NCBI RefSeq assembly: GCF_025336545.1
Contig: NZ_JAODBU010000011.1
Location: 62,001 to 126,000, forward strand
DNA from: Eubacterium_U album
GTDB lineage: Bacteria; Bacillota; Clostridia; Lachnospirales; Lachnospiraceae
Reading direction: 5' to 3'
Length of the DNA stretch: 64,000 nucleotides
The notes below the pieces were generated by a model, which made no database searches, was not told where the DNA came from, and worked only from the letters and a program-made list of their open reading frames with translations. A program made the translations under genes and the position numbers. Below are positions 26,673-35,531 of this stretch, in pieces (position 1 is the stretch's first letter; each line of letters begins with the position of its first letter).

Positions 26673-26686
26673 GTTTAACGTTAAAC
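26673..26686. promoter_or_regulatory. LacI-type operator, upstream copy
   Basis: A perfect GTTTAACGTTAAAC palindrome centred 100 bp from the proximal operator. The pairing of two sites mirrors the arrangement before the surface-protein operon. Confidence 0.8.
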
Positions 26687-27196
26687 TAATAATAACATTG
26701 TTTATTTTATTTGTCAATATTTACATTCAAAGCATATTTACTAATATTTATGCCCTATTTTTTTATAAAAACGTTTCTTGTTTTAGTAATTTTGCACAAT
26801 TAGCATATTATCTTTGTTTATTAATTAACAATTATGGATGTTAAGGGTTGAGATTTTATTTTAAATATTATACTTAAGTATTATCTTTGATAAACTTTTT
26901 GGCTCCTGATATTTAAACCTTGAGATTAATCTTGGTCCGGTTTCAAATATTATATTTATATTTTAATGTTATTTTACTTTTATAATTCCATAACAAAAAA
27001 TTTACCTTAAGACTAAGCTCAAATACTTTTTCTTAAGGTAATTTTTTAACTCTTTATAAATTTTATATTTTATGATGTTGTGGTCAAAAGCCACAACTTT
27101 GATTTTCATATCGTGACGAGTTCCAAAGTCTTTCACCCATTTATGAGCAAGTTCATGTGTTCTTAGGTCTTTTTATCCTGGCATCATTATGTTGCA
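26687..27196. other. Intergenic region, AT-rich, with one bidirectional terminator
   Basis: There is no convincing gene. A bidirectional hairpin lies at 26995-27047. Beyond it, about 27061-27170 has a short minus-strand reading frame without a start site, and a small stem GTTGTGG / CCACAAC near 27076-27096. It may be a decayed gene, but I cannot identify it. Confidence 0.4.
26995..27047. terminator. Bidirectional intrinsic terminator
   Basis: TTACCTTAAG (27002-27011) pairs with CTTAAGGTAA (27032-27041). The stem is flanked by A-runs on the left and TTTTTT on the right, so it can work on both strands. Confidence 0.7.
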
Positions 27197-27646
27197 TTAC
27201 TGTTCCATAAAACCAATTACACATCCATTATCAGAAAATGAGATTGATATTGAAACATTATCCTTTGTTCCCGTGTATTCTATCATTTCATATTTATTTT
27301 TATCATCATGAATATATCCTACAGTTTCGACTCCGGAACTTTGTAATTTTTCTATGTACTCTTCAATCTCTTTCTTGCTTATACCATCTATAAACAGTGA
27401 ATACATTTTATTCTCTTTATCTTCCGTATAAGAATATGAGTCTGCATTATTGAGTTCCGGAAAACCTTCTGTAAAGCTATTATCCGGCCATTTCTTTAAT
27501 GTCCTTATTTCATTCTGACTTTCATCGTCTTCCATATATCTTACGTTACTCATCTTCATTTTATTCTTTGGTTCATTGCATCCAACAAGCAATCCTGAAA
27601 TTATTAAAATAGTAATTGTTGAAGCAATTATTCTTTTTCTATTCAT
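27197..27646 (-). CDS. Hypothetical lipoprotein
   Basis: A 149-residue protein with a signal peptide and lipobox LLVGC (Cys near residue 23), followed by a charged linker. The compact domain contains WPDNSFTEGFPELNNADSYSY, IEEYIEKLQSSGVETVGYIHD and an alternating hydrophobic C-terminal strand VSISISFSDNGCVIGF. Small Firmicutes lipoproteins of this plan are often of unknown function, and I do not recognise a named family. It is transcribed alone, with RBS AAAGGGGG. Confidence 0.65.
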   Translation of the reverse strand: MNRKRIIASTITILIISGLLVGCNEPKNKMKMSNVRYMEDDESQNEIRTLKKWPDNSFTEGFPELNNADSYSYTEDKENKMYSLFIDGISKKEIEEYIEKLQSSGVETVGYIHDDKNKYEMIEYTGTKDNVSISISFSDNGCVIGFMEQ

Positions 27647-27837
27647 TTTTAACCCCCTTTATAAAATATATGAACACATTATACTATAATGCTTTGCAAA
27701 ATAATTGAATTTTCTTGGCTAATTATTGTCTATACTTGTTAGATTTTTCACCTTCTAATTTTTCTAATCTCAAATTATCAAATTCGATTTGCATCTAAAT
27801 ATCTAATTTCATAACCGCATATTCTATCATTGTATAT

Positions 27838-29175
27838 CTATTCAATAGTTTTCTTAGCATATTTCTGATAAATGAAATATGAAATTATACCTGTCACAAA
27901 TTCTGCGACGGCAAATGCCATCCACACACCGGTTGCTCCCATGAATCGGCTCAAAACGAATGCAGTCGGAATAATCACTATCACATAACGAAGAAGGGAT
28001 ATCATCAATGATGGATTTCCCATTCCTAAACCTTCTAATGCTCCACTGGATGTAACTGATACTGCAGAAATTATAAATCCAAAACTTATTATATGAAGTG
28101 CCGTAACACCAATTTTAATTGTTTCAGGATTTGTGGTAAACAAACCTATAAGCTGAGATGGAATAATCCATGAAAGTGCCATACCAAGTGCCATTATTAA
28201 TACTGTTAATTTTAATGTTGTATGATAAATTTTTTCAACACGTTTGTGTTCTCCCGCTCCATAATTGTATCCAACAAGCGGTCTGATTCCCTGAATAATT
28301 CCGTTTGCACTAAGATAAATAAATGTCTGAAGCTTATAATAAACCCCAAGCACAAGCACGTATTTGTCTGAAAACTCTGCAAGAATTCCATTTAACGCAG
28401 ATATCAGGAATGAAGGTAATGCCATATTTAATGTTGCCGGAATTCCTATTCCATATAATCTCTTTAACAATTTGAAATCAGGCTTTAATGATTTGCTTTC
28501 TATTTTTACAGGAATTGGTCTTGCAAAATACACAATTATGTAAACTAATAACGAAATCACCTGTCCTATTCCTGTTGCATAAGCTGCACCTGAAATTCCC
28601 ATTTTAGGAAACGGACCTATTCCAAATATCATTAAAGGATCCAGAATTATATTTGTTGCAAATCCACAAATCATACTAAACATGGAAACTTTCATTTGCC
28701 CTACAGCCTGAAAAATCTTTTCCAATGTAATTCCCACAGTACTTGCCACGCTGAACATAAATACTATATTTGCATATTCTAAGGACATATCAATTATGTT
28801 TTGGTTATTTGTAAACATTTTTAAAAATGCCGGCATAAAAGCTGTACAAAGAATTGTTAACAACAAACCATGTATGAAATTCATTACAACACCCTGTGTA
28901 GTTGCTTTATTTGCCATTTTTTTATCCTCTGCTCCAAGATAATACGCAACTGTCGAATTTATTCCAATTCCTATACCGACACCAATTGATGTTATTATGT
29001 TCTGAACAGGGTATACAAGTGCCAATGATGTCATCGCATTCTCGCTTAATTTTGCCACAAAGAAACTGTCTACTATGTTATACATCGAGTTTACTGCCAT
29101 TGAAATAACCATAGGCAGCGACATCGACAATACTAATGGCAAAATTTTCTTTTCTTTCATAAAACTCTGATCCAT
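27838..29175 (-). CDS. MATE family efflux transporter
   Basis: A 445-residue membrane protein with about 12 hydrophobic segments. It starts PLVLSMSLPMVISMAVNSMYN, the usual N-terminal helix of MATE exporters, and carries NIVDSFFVAKLSENAMTSLALVYP and the second-half GIPATLNMALPSF with GYNYGAGEHKRVE. Such proteins export cationic compounds or metabolites using sodium or proton gradients; the substrate cannot be predicted. It has its own RBS (AGAAAGG) and is preceded by a GC-rich hairpin at 29222-29251. Confidence 0.9.
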   Translation of the reverse strand: MDQSFMKEKKILPLVLSMSLPMVISMAVNSMYNIVDSFFVAKLSENAMTSLALVYPVQNIITSIGVGIGIGINSTVAYYLGAEDKKMANKATTQGVVMNFIHGLLLTILCTAFMPAFLKMFTNNQNIIDMSLEYANIVFMFSVASTVGITLEKIFQAVGQMKVSMFSMICGFATNIILDPLMIFGIGPFPKMGISGAAYATGIGQVISLLVYIIVYFARPIPVKIESKSLKPDFKLLKRLYGIGIPATLNMALPSFLISALNGILAEFSDKYVLVLGVYYKLQTFIYLSANGIIQGIRPLVGYNYGAGEHKRVEKIYHTTLKLTVLIMALGMALSWIIPSQLIGLFTTNPETIKIGVTALHIISFGFIISAVSVTSSGALEGLGMGNPSLMISLLRYVIVIIPTAFVLSRFMGATGVWMAFAVAEFVTGIISYFIYQKYAKKTIE

Positions 29176-29221
29176 TTTATCCTACCTTTCTTTTTTGCTA
29201 ATTGTTTATAACAATAATAAA

Positions 29222-29251
29222 GCCACACAACTACTTCTGTAATTGTGTGGC
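29222..29251 (-). terminator. Hairpin between uppP and the MATE gene, possible terminator
   Basis: A perfect 9-bp stem GCCACACAA / TTGTGTGGC is followed on the minus strand by TTTATTATTG. It lies 220 bp after uppP and 47 bp before the MATE gene, so it may end uppP transcription or attenuate MATE expression. Confidence 0.45.
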
Positions 29252-29471
29252 GAAAAAAGATTTCTCTCTAAAAATCCACCCCTTAAAGGTTTTAATCCTT
29301 TGATATATTAATATTGTTTATTTGTTATGTCAAGATTCTTTTATCCATAAACTATTTATGACTCCGGCATTAAATATGCTTCAAATCTATAGTCATTAAC
29401 TTCTAATCATTTTCAATCTCAGGACAAAAGTGCAAAATTTATTATAAAACAAATATTTCTATGTAGATATT

Positions 29472-30296
29472 TTATAAAAAATATGCAAGCACTACTATAC
29501 CCAATATGATTCTGTACCAGCCAAATATCTTGAAATCATGTTTCTTTATGTAACTCATTAAAAATTTAATTACAATGATTGATACTGTGAACGCTATTAC
29601 CATTCCCCATATGAGAATTGCAAGCTCAGTGTGTGTAAAGTTAAATCCAAATTTTATTATTTTGATTGCACTTAAGCCAAACATTACAGGCACTGCCATA
29701 AAAAATGTAAATTCCGCTATAGCAACTCTTGATATTCCCATCAACAAACCACCGATGATTGTTGAGCCTGAACGGGATGTTCCGGGAACAATTGAAAGCA
29801 CCTGAAATACACCGATTAAAAATGCATCCTTGTAGCTTATTTCTTCTAATGTATTAATTCTTGCAACTTTATTTTTGTTTTTATTTTCAATAATGATAAA
29901 TGCTATACCATAGAAAATTAATGCAATTGCAATTACTACAGGTGTATGAAAATGTGCTTCAACATAATCATCAAACAACAGTGTAACCACTGCACCCGGA
30001 ATACATGAAACAACTACCTTAAACCATAATGAGAATCTGTCTTTTTTAATTATAGATTGAGATTCTTTTGGCATTTGGAAAGGCCACATTTTATTCCAAA
30101 AAATTACTACAACCGCTAAAATTGCTCCCAACTGAATAACTACAAAAAACATTTCCTTAAATGCATCACTTACATTTAACTTGATAAACTCATCTACCAA
30201 AAGCATATGACCTGTACTGCTGATAGGAAGCCATTCCGTAATTCCTTCTACAATTCCTAAGAAAACAACTTTAAGCCATTCAATAAACTCCAACAT
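29472..30296 (-). CDS. uppP: Undecaprenyl-diphosphatase
   Basis: A 274-residue polytopic protein of the BacA/UppP family, which dephosphorylates undecaprenyl pyrophosphate to recycle the lipid carrier of cell-wall synthesis. Two signatures are clear: the Glu-rich segment GIVEGITEWLPISSTGHML (residues ~15-33) and PGTSRSGSTIIGGLLMGISR (~168-187) with the catalytic Ser/Arg region. Length and eight or so membrane segments fit the family. The start is supported by GGAGG 7 bp upstream. It is a single gene. Confidence 0.93.
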   Translation of the reverse strand: MLEFIEWLKVVFLGIVEGITEWLPISSTGHMLLVDEFIKLNVSDAFKEMFFVVIQLGAILAVVVIFWNKMWPFQMPKESQSIIKKDRFSLWFKVVVSCIPGAVVTLLFDDYVEAHFHTPVVIAIALIFYGIAFIIIENKNKNKVARINTLEEISYKDAFLIGVFQVLSIVPGTSRSGSTIIGGLLMGISRVAIAEFTFFMAVPVMFGLSAIKIIKFGFNFTHTELAILIWGMVIAFTVSIIVIKFLMSYIKKHDFKIFGWYRIILGIVVLAYFL

Positions 30297-30506
30297 ATAA
30301 AGTCCTCCAATTTTATTTACTTGTTAATTTGAAAAAAGATTTTATACCTACAGTTCACGAAGGCATTTTTTAAATAAAATATTTCCTCTATTTAAATCAG
30401 GCTAAATAAATCTGTAGATATTTTTTAATTATCTTTTCACACAACTTCTTCATTATAGTACAGCAGTGTTTCTAATAAAAGTAAATTTTTTCTTAATAAT
30501 TTTTGT

Positions 30507-31742
30507 TTACTGGAAATAGCTTTTGTATTCTATTTTATATTTACTGTCAGGGAACAAATATTTATGCAGCTCTATAAAATAATCGTCAGTCATGCTGGCA
30601 ATGAAATCTACAACAATCTGATTTTCTTCTTCATCAAGATAATTTTTATGCTCGTAGTACTGCAAATTTTCATTTATGAACTTAATATGGTGCTTGTAAA
30701 TTATTGAATCTGTGCTCTTGTTATGAACATCATCCAATAATTTATAATACATTTCCTTAAACATTGGTTTAATAATTTCATTGTACTGCTCTTCAAGTTT
30801 CTTGTTGTTATATATAACTTCGTAATTTTCTCTTTTTGCAGTTTTCAAATCATTATATACAGATTTGCTTAACAATATGTAATCTTTTCCGTAGCTGTTT
30901 TCTAGAATATCAACAGTCATATTATTAATTATTGCGGCATTTTCCGCGCCTATTTTATTAGTCTTAAACTGATAATTTTTGTCGATTATTTTTGCAATTC
31001 TTGCATCCTGTCTGTCTTTTCCAAGATATGCAACAATATCACATATTCTTACCACACATGCCTCAAGTGTAAGCGGTACAAGACGTGAAATCGCATCATG
31101 ACCGATTACATAACTGTCCTCTACTTCCCTGTCATATTTGGCAAATGTTTTTCCAAAGTGCGGACGATATTCCTGTTGCTCAAATTCACCGTTATGGCAT
31201 AGAACTCCATCTAAAGTCTGAAGTGAGACATTTCTTGCAAACATATTTTCAAGAACCCTTACACTCTGTACATTATGATTAAAAAAACGTCCGGTTTCAT
31301 TCTGAAGTAATTCGCTTAAAAATCTTTCGCCTGCGTGGCCAAATGGTGTATGCCCAATATCGTGTCCCAAAGAAATGGCTTCAATTAAATCAAGATTAAG
31401 TCCAAGCACCGCGCCTATATTTCTCGCAATTCTTGACACAAGCTGAACATGCAAAGCTCTTCTTGTAATATCATCATTACTGTAAAATGAAAACACCTGC
31501 GTTTTATCCGCATAACGATTGTAATATGGCAAATGAATAATTTTCTCAATATCACGCACAAATGCCGGTCGCCATAAATTAGGCTTGTCGTGATTCATAT
31601 TTCTTCTAATTACCATATCGTCATTACATCTGTAAGGATTAACTTTTCCCTGCTTCCTATCGTCTTTAATACGCTCCTGCAATTCTATGCTTAACTGGTC
31701 GTATTTTAAATTGTCGTTTGACTGTTCCTTCTTTAACTCCAT
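30507..31742 (-). CDS. dgt: dGTPase-like HD-domain triphosphohydrolase
   Basis: A 411-residue protein from ATG 31742, chosen because GGGAGG lies 4 bp before it; the in-frame upstream extension lacks a site. HD motifs are RALHVQLVSRIARNIGAVLG, AISLGHDIGHTPFGHAGERFL (HD plus the dGTPase-type GHTPFGH) and HNVQSVRVLE. The family hydrolyses dGTP or other dNTPs to the nucleoside and triphosphate. It is a member of the shorter class lacking long insertions, whose substrates are less certain. It is a single gene, followed by a weak hairpin. Confidence 0.85.
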   Translation of the reverse strand: MELKKEQSNDNLKYDQLSIELQERIKDDRKQGKVNPYRCNDDMVIRRNMNHDKPNLWRPAFVRDIEKIIHLPYYNRYADKTQVFSFYSNDDITRRALHVQLVSRIARNIGAVLGLNLDLIEAISLGHDIGHTPFGHAGERFLSELLQNETGRFFNHNVQSVRVLENMFARNVSLQTLDGVLCHNGEFEQQEYRPHFGKTFAKYDREVEDSYVIGHDAISRLVPLTLEACVVRICDIVAYLGKDRQDARIAKIIDKNYQFKTNKIGAENAAIINNMTVDILENSYGKDYILLSKSVYNDLKTAKRENYEVIYNNKKLEEQYNEIIKPMFKEMYYKLLDDVHNKSTDSIIYKHHIKFINENLQYYEHKNYLDEEENQIVVDFIASMTDDYFIELHKYLFPDSKYKIEYKSYFQ

Positions 31743-31806
31743 TTTACCTCCCATCAAACTTCATAATTTCCCGGCAATTATTTTTGCCCACATGATATAA
31801 ATATAA

Positions 31807-31970
31807 CTTTCGCTCTTATTTTATATCTGTCTGATACAATTAAAAAACTCATGGCTGATATTCCATCGTTCTTTCGCTCTTAATAAATATCTGTCTGATA
31901 CAGCAAAAAAACTCATGGCTGATATTCCATCGTTCTTTCGCTCTTAATAAATATCCGCCTGATACATATC
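31807..31970. repeat. 64-bp tandem repeat, about 2.5 copies
   Basis: Units at 31807-31870 and 31871-31934 are nearly identical, and a third partial copy starts at 31935. Each contains CTTTCGCTCTTA, CTGTCTGATACA and CTCATGGCTGATATTCCATC, the last with a small inverted repeat ATGG..CCAT. It lies between the dgt and Dabb genes. Confidence 0.85.
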
Positions 31971-31973
31971 AAA

Positions 31974-32267
31974 TTACATTTTATAATCAAATGAAACCCT
32001 GTTTGTTACATGTGGATTATATTTTTCACCCATTCTCACATGCTCAGGATAATTTAAATATTGTCCTAAAACTGATTCGTCCTCCAAATCCATCTCAATC
32101 ATAAGGTCCATATTTGCCGGACGGTCAACGCAATTTTTATGAATCTTTACATCCTTTATTCCATCAAATGCATTCTTTATTTTGGCAAATGCCTCACAAT
32201 ATTCTTTGTAATGTTCTTCTTTAAAAAAATCTTTTTCAAATGTAAATATAACAAAATGTTTAAGCAT
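31974..32267 (-). CDS. Dabb (stress-responsive alpha/beta-barrel) domain protein
   Basis: A 97-residue protein beginning MLKHFVIFTFE and ending PHVTNRVSFDYKM, with DLMIEMDLEDESVLGQYLNYPEHV in between. This is the ferredoxin-like dimeric alpha/beta barrel (Dabb) pattern, including the VLxxYxxxPEH helix. Members are small soluble dimers, mostly of unknown role. The RBS is GGAGACGG. The terminal part of the adjacent tandem repeat touches the stop codon. Confidence 0.75.
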   Translation of the reverse strand: MLKHFVIFTFEKDFFKEEHYKEYCEAFAKIKNAFDGIKDVKIHKNCVDRPANMDLMIEMDLEDESVLGQYLNYPEHVRMGEKYNPHVTNRVSFDYKM

Positions 32268-32445
32268 TATCCCGTCTCCTTCTCTGCTATAATCTATGCT
32301 TTTATTTTATCAAATTATATCAATAAAAAAAGCCCTCTTATTTATCAATAATAAGATGACTTTAAACATTTTATGTAATGTTAAGCGACATATTAATATT
32401 CTCCGCGATATCAACTAGTAGTTTAAATGCCTCAAAAAATGTAAA

Positions 32446-32607
32446 CTAACATTTCTTCAGACATTGCATTGCTTTTCTTGAGTACTCAACTCCTACTACA
32501 TTCTCTCCCTGAATGTTTCTCCATCTGTTAATTAATCTTAAAAAATCTTCAGATGTTACGCATTCTTTTCTTTCGCTTTCAAATTTTTCCGTAAGTGTTT
32601 TAGCCAT
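32446..32607 (-). CDS. Small hypothetical protein
   Basis: A 53-residue frame, MAKTLTEKFESERKECVTSE then DFLRLINRWRNIQGENVVGV, ending in a CLKKC tail. I take ATG 32607, which has AAAGGA 8 bp upstream, over a longer frame starting at 32643. It is charged, probably helical and without membrane segments. I do not recognise a family. It sits alone between the Dabb and MATE genes. Confidence 0.5.
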   Translation of the reverse strand: MAKTLTEKFESERKECVTSEDFLRLINRWRNIQGENVVGVEYSRKAMQCLKKC

Positions 32608-32745
32608 ACTCCCATCCTTTCTCACCTCAACCAATAATTGCATTAGAATCTACCCCTTAAATCCCTTACAACAATCTAAGTATAGTATAAATAGCCAAAT
32701 TGTCAATTGAGTTTTTGGTTATTTTTCATATATTTCGATAATATT

Positions 32746-34098
32746 TCATATATGCAAGTCATATTTCTTTCTAAATCTACTTTTTAACAGTGGTAATTTT
32801 TTCATATATAAAAGCCCTGTCATATCAGCCAAAAACCATCCTATAGGTACAGATATCCATATTCCAATGACACCAATCTTGGAAATTGCTGATAATGCAT
32901 ATGCAAGCACAACTCTTGTTCCAAGTGAAATGATTGTAAGAATCAAGGACATTTCCGGCTTTCCAACTGCTCTGTAAAATCCATAAAGCAAAAATAATAT
33001 GCCAATTCCAATATAAAAACTTCCTTCAATTCTCAAATATTCTGCTCCCACTTTTATAATTTCAGTTCCATCAGACACAAACAGGCCCATAAATTTTTCA
33101 GCAAATATAAACACTACTGCACTCACGCACACACAAAAAACAGATGCTGCAATCATAGACTGCTTCCAGCCATCCTTTATTCTTCTGTGTTTACCTGCTC
33201 CATAATTTTGTGCAACAAAAGTTGATACTGCATTTCCAAAATCCTGTACCGGTGAATATGCTAAAGTATCTATTTTTACTGCTGCCGCAAATGCCGCCAT
33301 AACTACCGTTCCGAAACTATTTACCAATCCCTGCACAAGGAGGATTCCAAAATTCATAACCGACTGTTGCAAAGCTGTTAATATAGAAAGATTTGCCAGT
33401 TCCTTAACAATATTTATATCAAATTTTAAGTGCTTTAGCTTAATTCTAAAATGTGTAGATTTTAAAAGTGCATAGATGGTTATTCCCATTCCTGAAACAT
33501 ACTGTGAAATCACGGTAGCTTCAGCTGCTCCGGCAACTCCAAGATTGAATTTAACTATAAAAATAAGGTCCAGCACAATATTAAGAACCGCTGAAACTCC
33601 AAGAAAAATAAGTGGCATTAGTGAGTTTCCGATTGCCCTAAGCCCATTTCCAAAAAAATTGTAAAAAAATGTACCAATTATTCCTATTCCAATAATAAGA
33701 AGATACTGTTTTGTAAGCTTCGTTATTTCAGTTGGGATCTGCAAAAACTTAATTATATTATTAATTTCCGCGAAAAATACAAAAGTTATTAATAAAGTGA
33801 TGCTGCCTATTAACACAAATGCTAATACAATTCCATTTTTCATTCGGTCATAATCTTTTTTCCCAAATTCCATAGAAATAAAAGCTCCGGATCCCATGCT
33901 TAATCCCAATATTATCGAAGTCAGAAATATCATCAAAGTGTATGATGACCCTACCGCTGCAAGCGCATCATTTCCCACATATCTTCCAACTATCAATGTG
34001 TCCGCAATATTGTAACACTGCTGCAAAATATTTCCTAACATAAGAGGCAATGCAAATTTAATTAATTTTCCTGTTATATTTCCCTGCGTCAAATCCAT
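32746..34098 (-). CDS. MATE family efflux transporter with structured 5' leader
   Basis: A 450-residue, 12-segment transporter beginning MDLTQGNITGKLIKFALPLM, with ADTLIVGRYVGNDALAAVGSS and AQNYGAGKHRRIKDGWKQS, all standard MATE landmarks. ATG 34098 is preferred to a TTG 6 bp upstream. No strong Shine-Dalgarno sequence is adjacent to it. An 8-bp hairpin (GGTCGCAA / TTGTGACC) lies directly before the start, and a separate leader RNA with an intrinsic terminator is encoded at 34182-34271. Regulation by leader structure is therefore plausible. It is not closely similar to the other MATE protein in this window. Confidence 0.88.
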   Translation of the reverse strand: MDLTQGNITGKLIKFALPLMLGNILQQCYNIADTLIVGRYVGNDALAAVGSSYTLMIFLTSIILGLSMGSGAFISMEFGKKDYDRMKNGIVLAFVLIGSITLLITFVFFAEINNIIKFLQIPTEITKLTKQYLLIIGIGIIGTFFYNFFGNGLRAIGNSLMPLIFLGVSAVLNIVLDLIFIVKFNLGVAGAAEATVISQYVSGMGITIYALLKSTHFRIKLKHLKFDINIVKELANLSILTALQQSVMNFGILLVQGLVNSFGTVVMAAFAAAVKIDTLAYSPVQDFGNAVSTFVAQNYGAGKHRRIKDGWKQSMIAASVFCVCVSAVVFIFAEKFMGLFVSDGTEIIKVGAEYLRIEGSFYIGIGILFLLYGFYRAVGKPEMSLILTIISLGTRVVLAYALSAISKIGVIGIWISVPIGWFLADMTGLLYMKKLPLLKSRFRKKYDLHI

Positions 34099-34181
34099 AT
34101 GCAAAACTTACGGTCACAATTATTTACTATTTAAGTTGCGACCTTACTCCATTTTCCGTAATTTTTTTAATAAATTTTGTC

Positions 34182-34271
34182 AAAAAAGAAACCCAGAATT
34201 ACATACCTTCGTCAATGCAATCCTGAGTTTCCATATGAGCAAGCCACCGTCCTAGCCTGTCTCGATTTCTT
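34182..34271 (-). ncRNA. Structured leader or small RNA with intrinsic terminator upstream of MATE gene
   Basis: An extended -10 promoter (TGCTATAAT) at 34286-34278 predicts a transcript starting near 34271. It forms a hairpin at 34263-34237 (loop region containing GGACGGT) and then a 17-bp stem (34231-34215 with 34204-34188, a few G-U pairs) followed by TTTTTT. This is either a free small RNA or a riboswitch-like attenuator for the MATE gene about 85 bp downstream. I do not recognise the class. Confidence 0.5.
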
Positions 34272-34277
34272 ACTAGT

Positions 34278-34286
34278 ATTATAGCA
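34278..34286 (-). promoter_or_regulatory. Extended -10 promoter of the leader RNA
   Basis: TGCTATAAT on the minus strand is a perfect extended -10 element. No good -35 hexamer is visible. Confidence 0.55.
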
Positions 34287-34455
34287 TAAAATGGGTGTTG
34301 AGGGAATAGATTTGAAATTTATTTGCAAAGATTTTATGGATTTTTTATGGCAAAATTTTATGACATTTTTTGTGTTGTTGTAGCACTTTGTGTTTCTATA
34401 TTAAGCGGGTAAACTTGGGATTTAATTCAATAAAACTTAAGCACTTTCTTCAAAT

Positions 34456-35298
34456 CTACCAATCGCCTTCTCCCTCTTCCATCATTTCATCTATTGCATC
34501 GTCAACACCATCTGCATAATCATCATCTTCATCATAGCGGTCATAATCATAGTCGTCATCTGATATTACATCATCATATCCATCGTCGTATGAGTCATCA
34601 TAATAATAATGTTTTTTAGAGCTATTTGAATAATTATAAGTTTTTCTTGTTGTCTCTCTTTCATATGTGTTGCTGTTGCTAGTTGGTTTCTGAGTATTAT
34701 TTATGATGTCATAACGGGTTGTCTCTTCTTCGTAGGTTTCATCATTTTCTGTTGTATCATTTTCCAAATCAGGAAAATCATAATCAAGCCCATGCTCTTT
34801 CATATGACGATAGCAATAATCAAATCCTTTTTCTTTATTAAAATTACAACCGGGCTCTGCGCATGTTTTTATGTTAGTATAAATTGATTTAAAGCCGTAT
34901 ATTAATCCAAATATGGCTACTATTAATATGACAAATTTTATAACTGAAGTTGATTTGTTGTTTTTCATGGTTGAATCACCTCCACCATTTTGTTTGCCAT
35001 AGTTATCGTCATTGTTGTCAACTTTATTGTTGTTGCTATTACTCTTGTCATTATTGTTGTTGTTATTACTCTTATCATTATTCTTGCTGTAGGTCCTGCC
35101 ATTGTTTTCCTCATTGTTATGATATCTGGAACTACTATCTTCATAATCTCCATACTGTTTTCTCTGGCTATTCTGATTTCTTGTTTCGTTCATAAAGCGA
35201 TATTCCATGCCTCTTTCAAATGTATTTAATTTACCATCTTTATTAAAATCAAAAAACTTGTCTAACGGTCCATCTGCCTTTCCATTCCAAATTCCCAT
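34456..35298 (-). CDS. EF-hand protein with Asn-rich linker, membrane segment and acidic tail
   Basis: A 280-residue protein. Residues 1-30 contain GIWNGKADGPLDKFFDFN followed by KDGKLNTFERG, an EF-hand-like calcium-binding loop (D-F-N-K-D-G-K-L-N-x-x-E). Then come a long Asn/Asp/Lys linker (~50-110), a single membrane segment IKFVILIVAIFGLIYGF (~121-137), a short Cys/His-containing patch CAEPGCNFNKEKGFDYCYRH, a Thr/Glu region and a strongly acidic Asp/Tyr tail. Its first 30 residues are nearly the same as those of the 86-residue protein at 42677, on the other side of the CRISPR locus. The function is unknown. Confidence 0.65.
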   Translation of the reverse strand: MGIWNGKADGPLDKFFDFNKDGKLNTFERGMEYRFMNETRNQNSQRKQYGDYEDSSSRYHNNEENNGRTYSKNNDKSNNNNNNDKSNSNNNKVDNNDDNYGKQNGGGDSTMKNNKSTSVIKFVILIVAIFGLIYGFKSIYTNIKTCAEPGCNFNKEKGFDYCYRHMKEHGLDYDFPDLENDTTENDETYEEETTRYDIINNTQKPTSNSNTYERETTRKTYNYSNSSKKHYYYDDSYDDGYDDVISDDDYDYDRYDEDDDYADGVDDAIDEMMEEGEGDW

Positions 35299-35442
35299 AA
35301 TTAACCTCCAATCATGTGTTATAAATATTTTACAAATTGTGTGGTAAAAGAATGTTTTTCTTTTATTGAGGTAATTATCACATATTTGGTGTCCAATAGA
35401 TGGGACTTGTAGGGGAATATTTAAAGATTTAATTGCAATTTA

Positions 35443-35486
35443 AACTGCTAGTTTTTCCATGCTACTACTTTTGCAAACTAGCAGTT
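35443..35486. repeat. 12-bp inverted repeat at the distal end of the CRISPR array
   Basis: AACTGCTAGTTT (35443-35454) pairs with AAACTAGCAGTT (35475-35486) across a 20-nt loop. It lies 46 bp beyond the last repeat in the direction of array transcription and lacks a T-tract. It may stop or protect the pre-crRNA. Confidence 0.45.
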
Positions 35487-35531
35487 ACCTTTGCAACCAA
35501 TTTTTATATTTATTCGAAACTACAAGGTTCT

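Noticed and set aside
27061..27190. Minus-strand fragment that could be a decayed gene
   Set aside because: It has no start site and an upstream stop, and I cannot place it in any family.
35499..35520. Degenerate 21st repeat end (TATTCGAAAC) beyond the array
   Set aside because: Only 11 bp would separate it from the terminal repeat and no stem is present.
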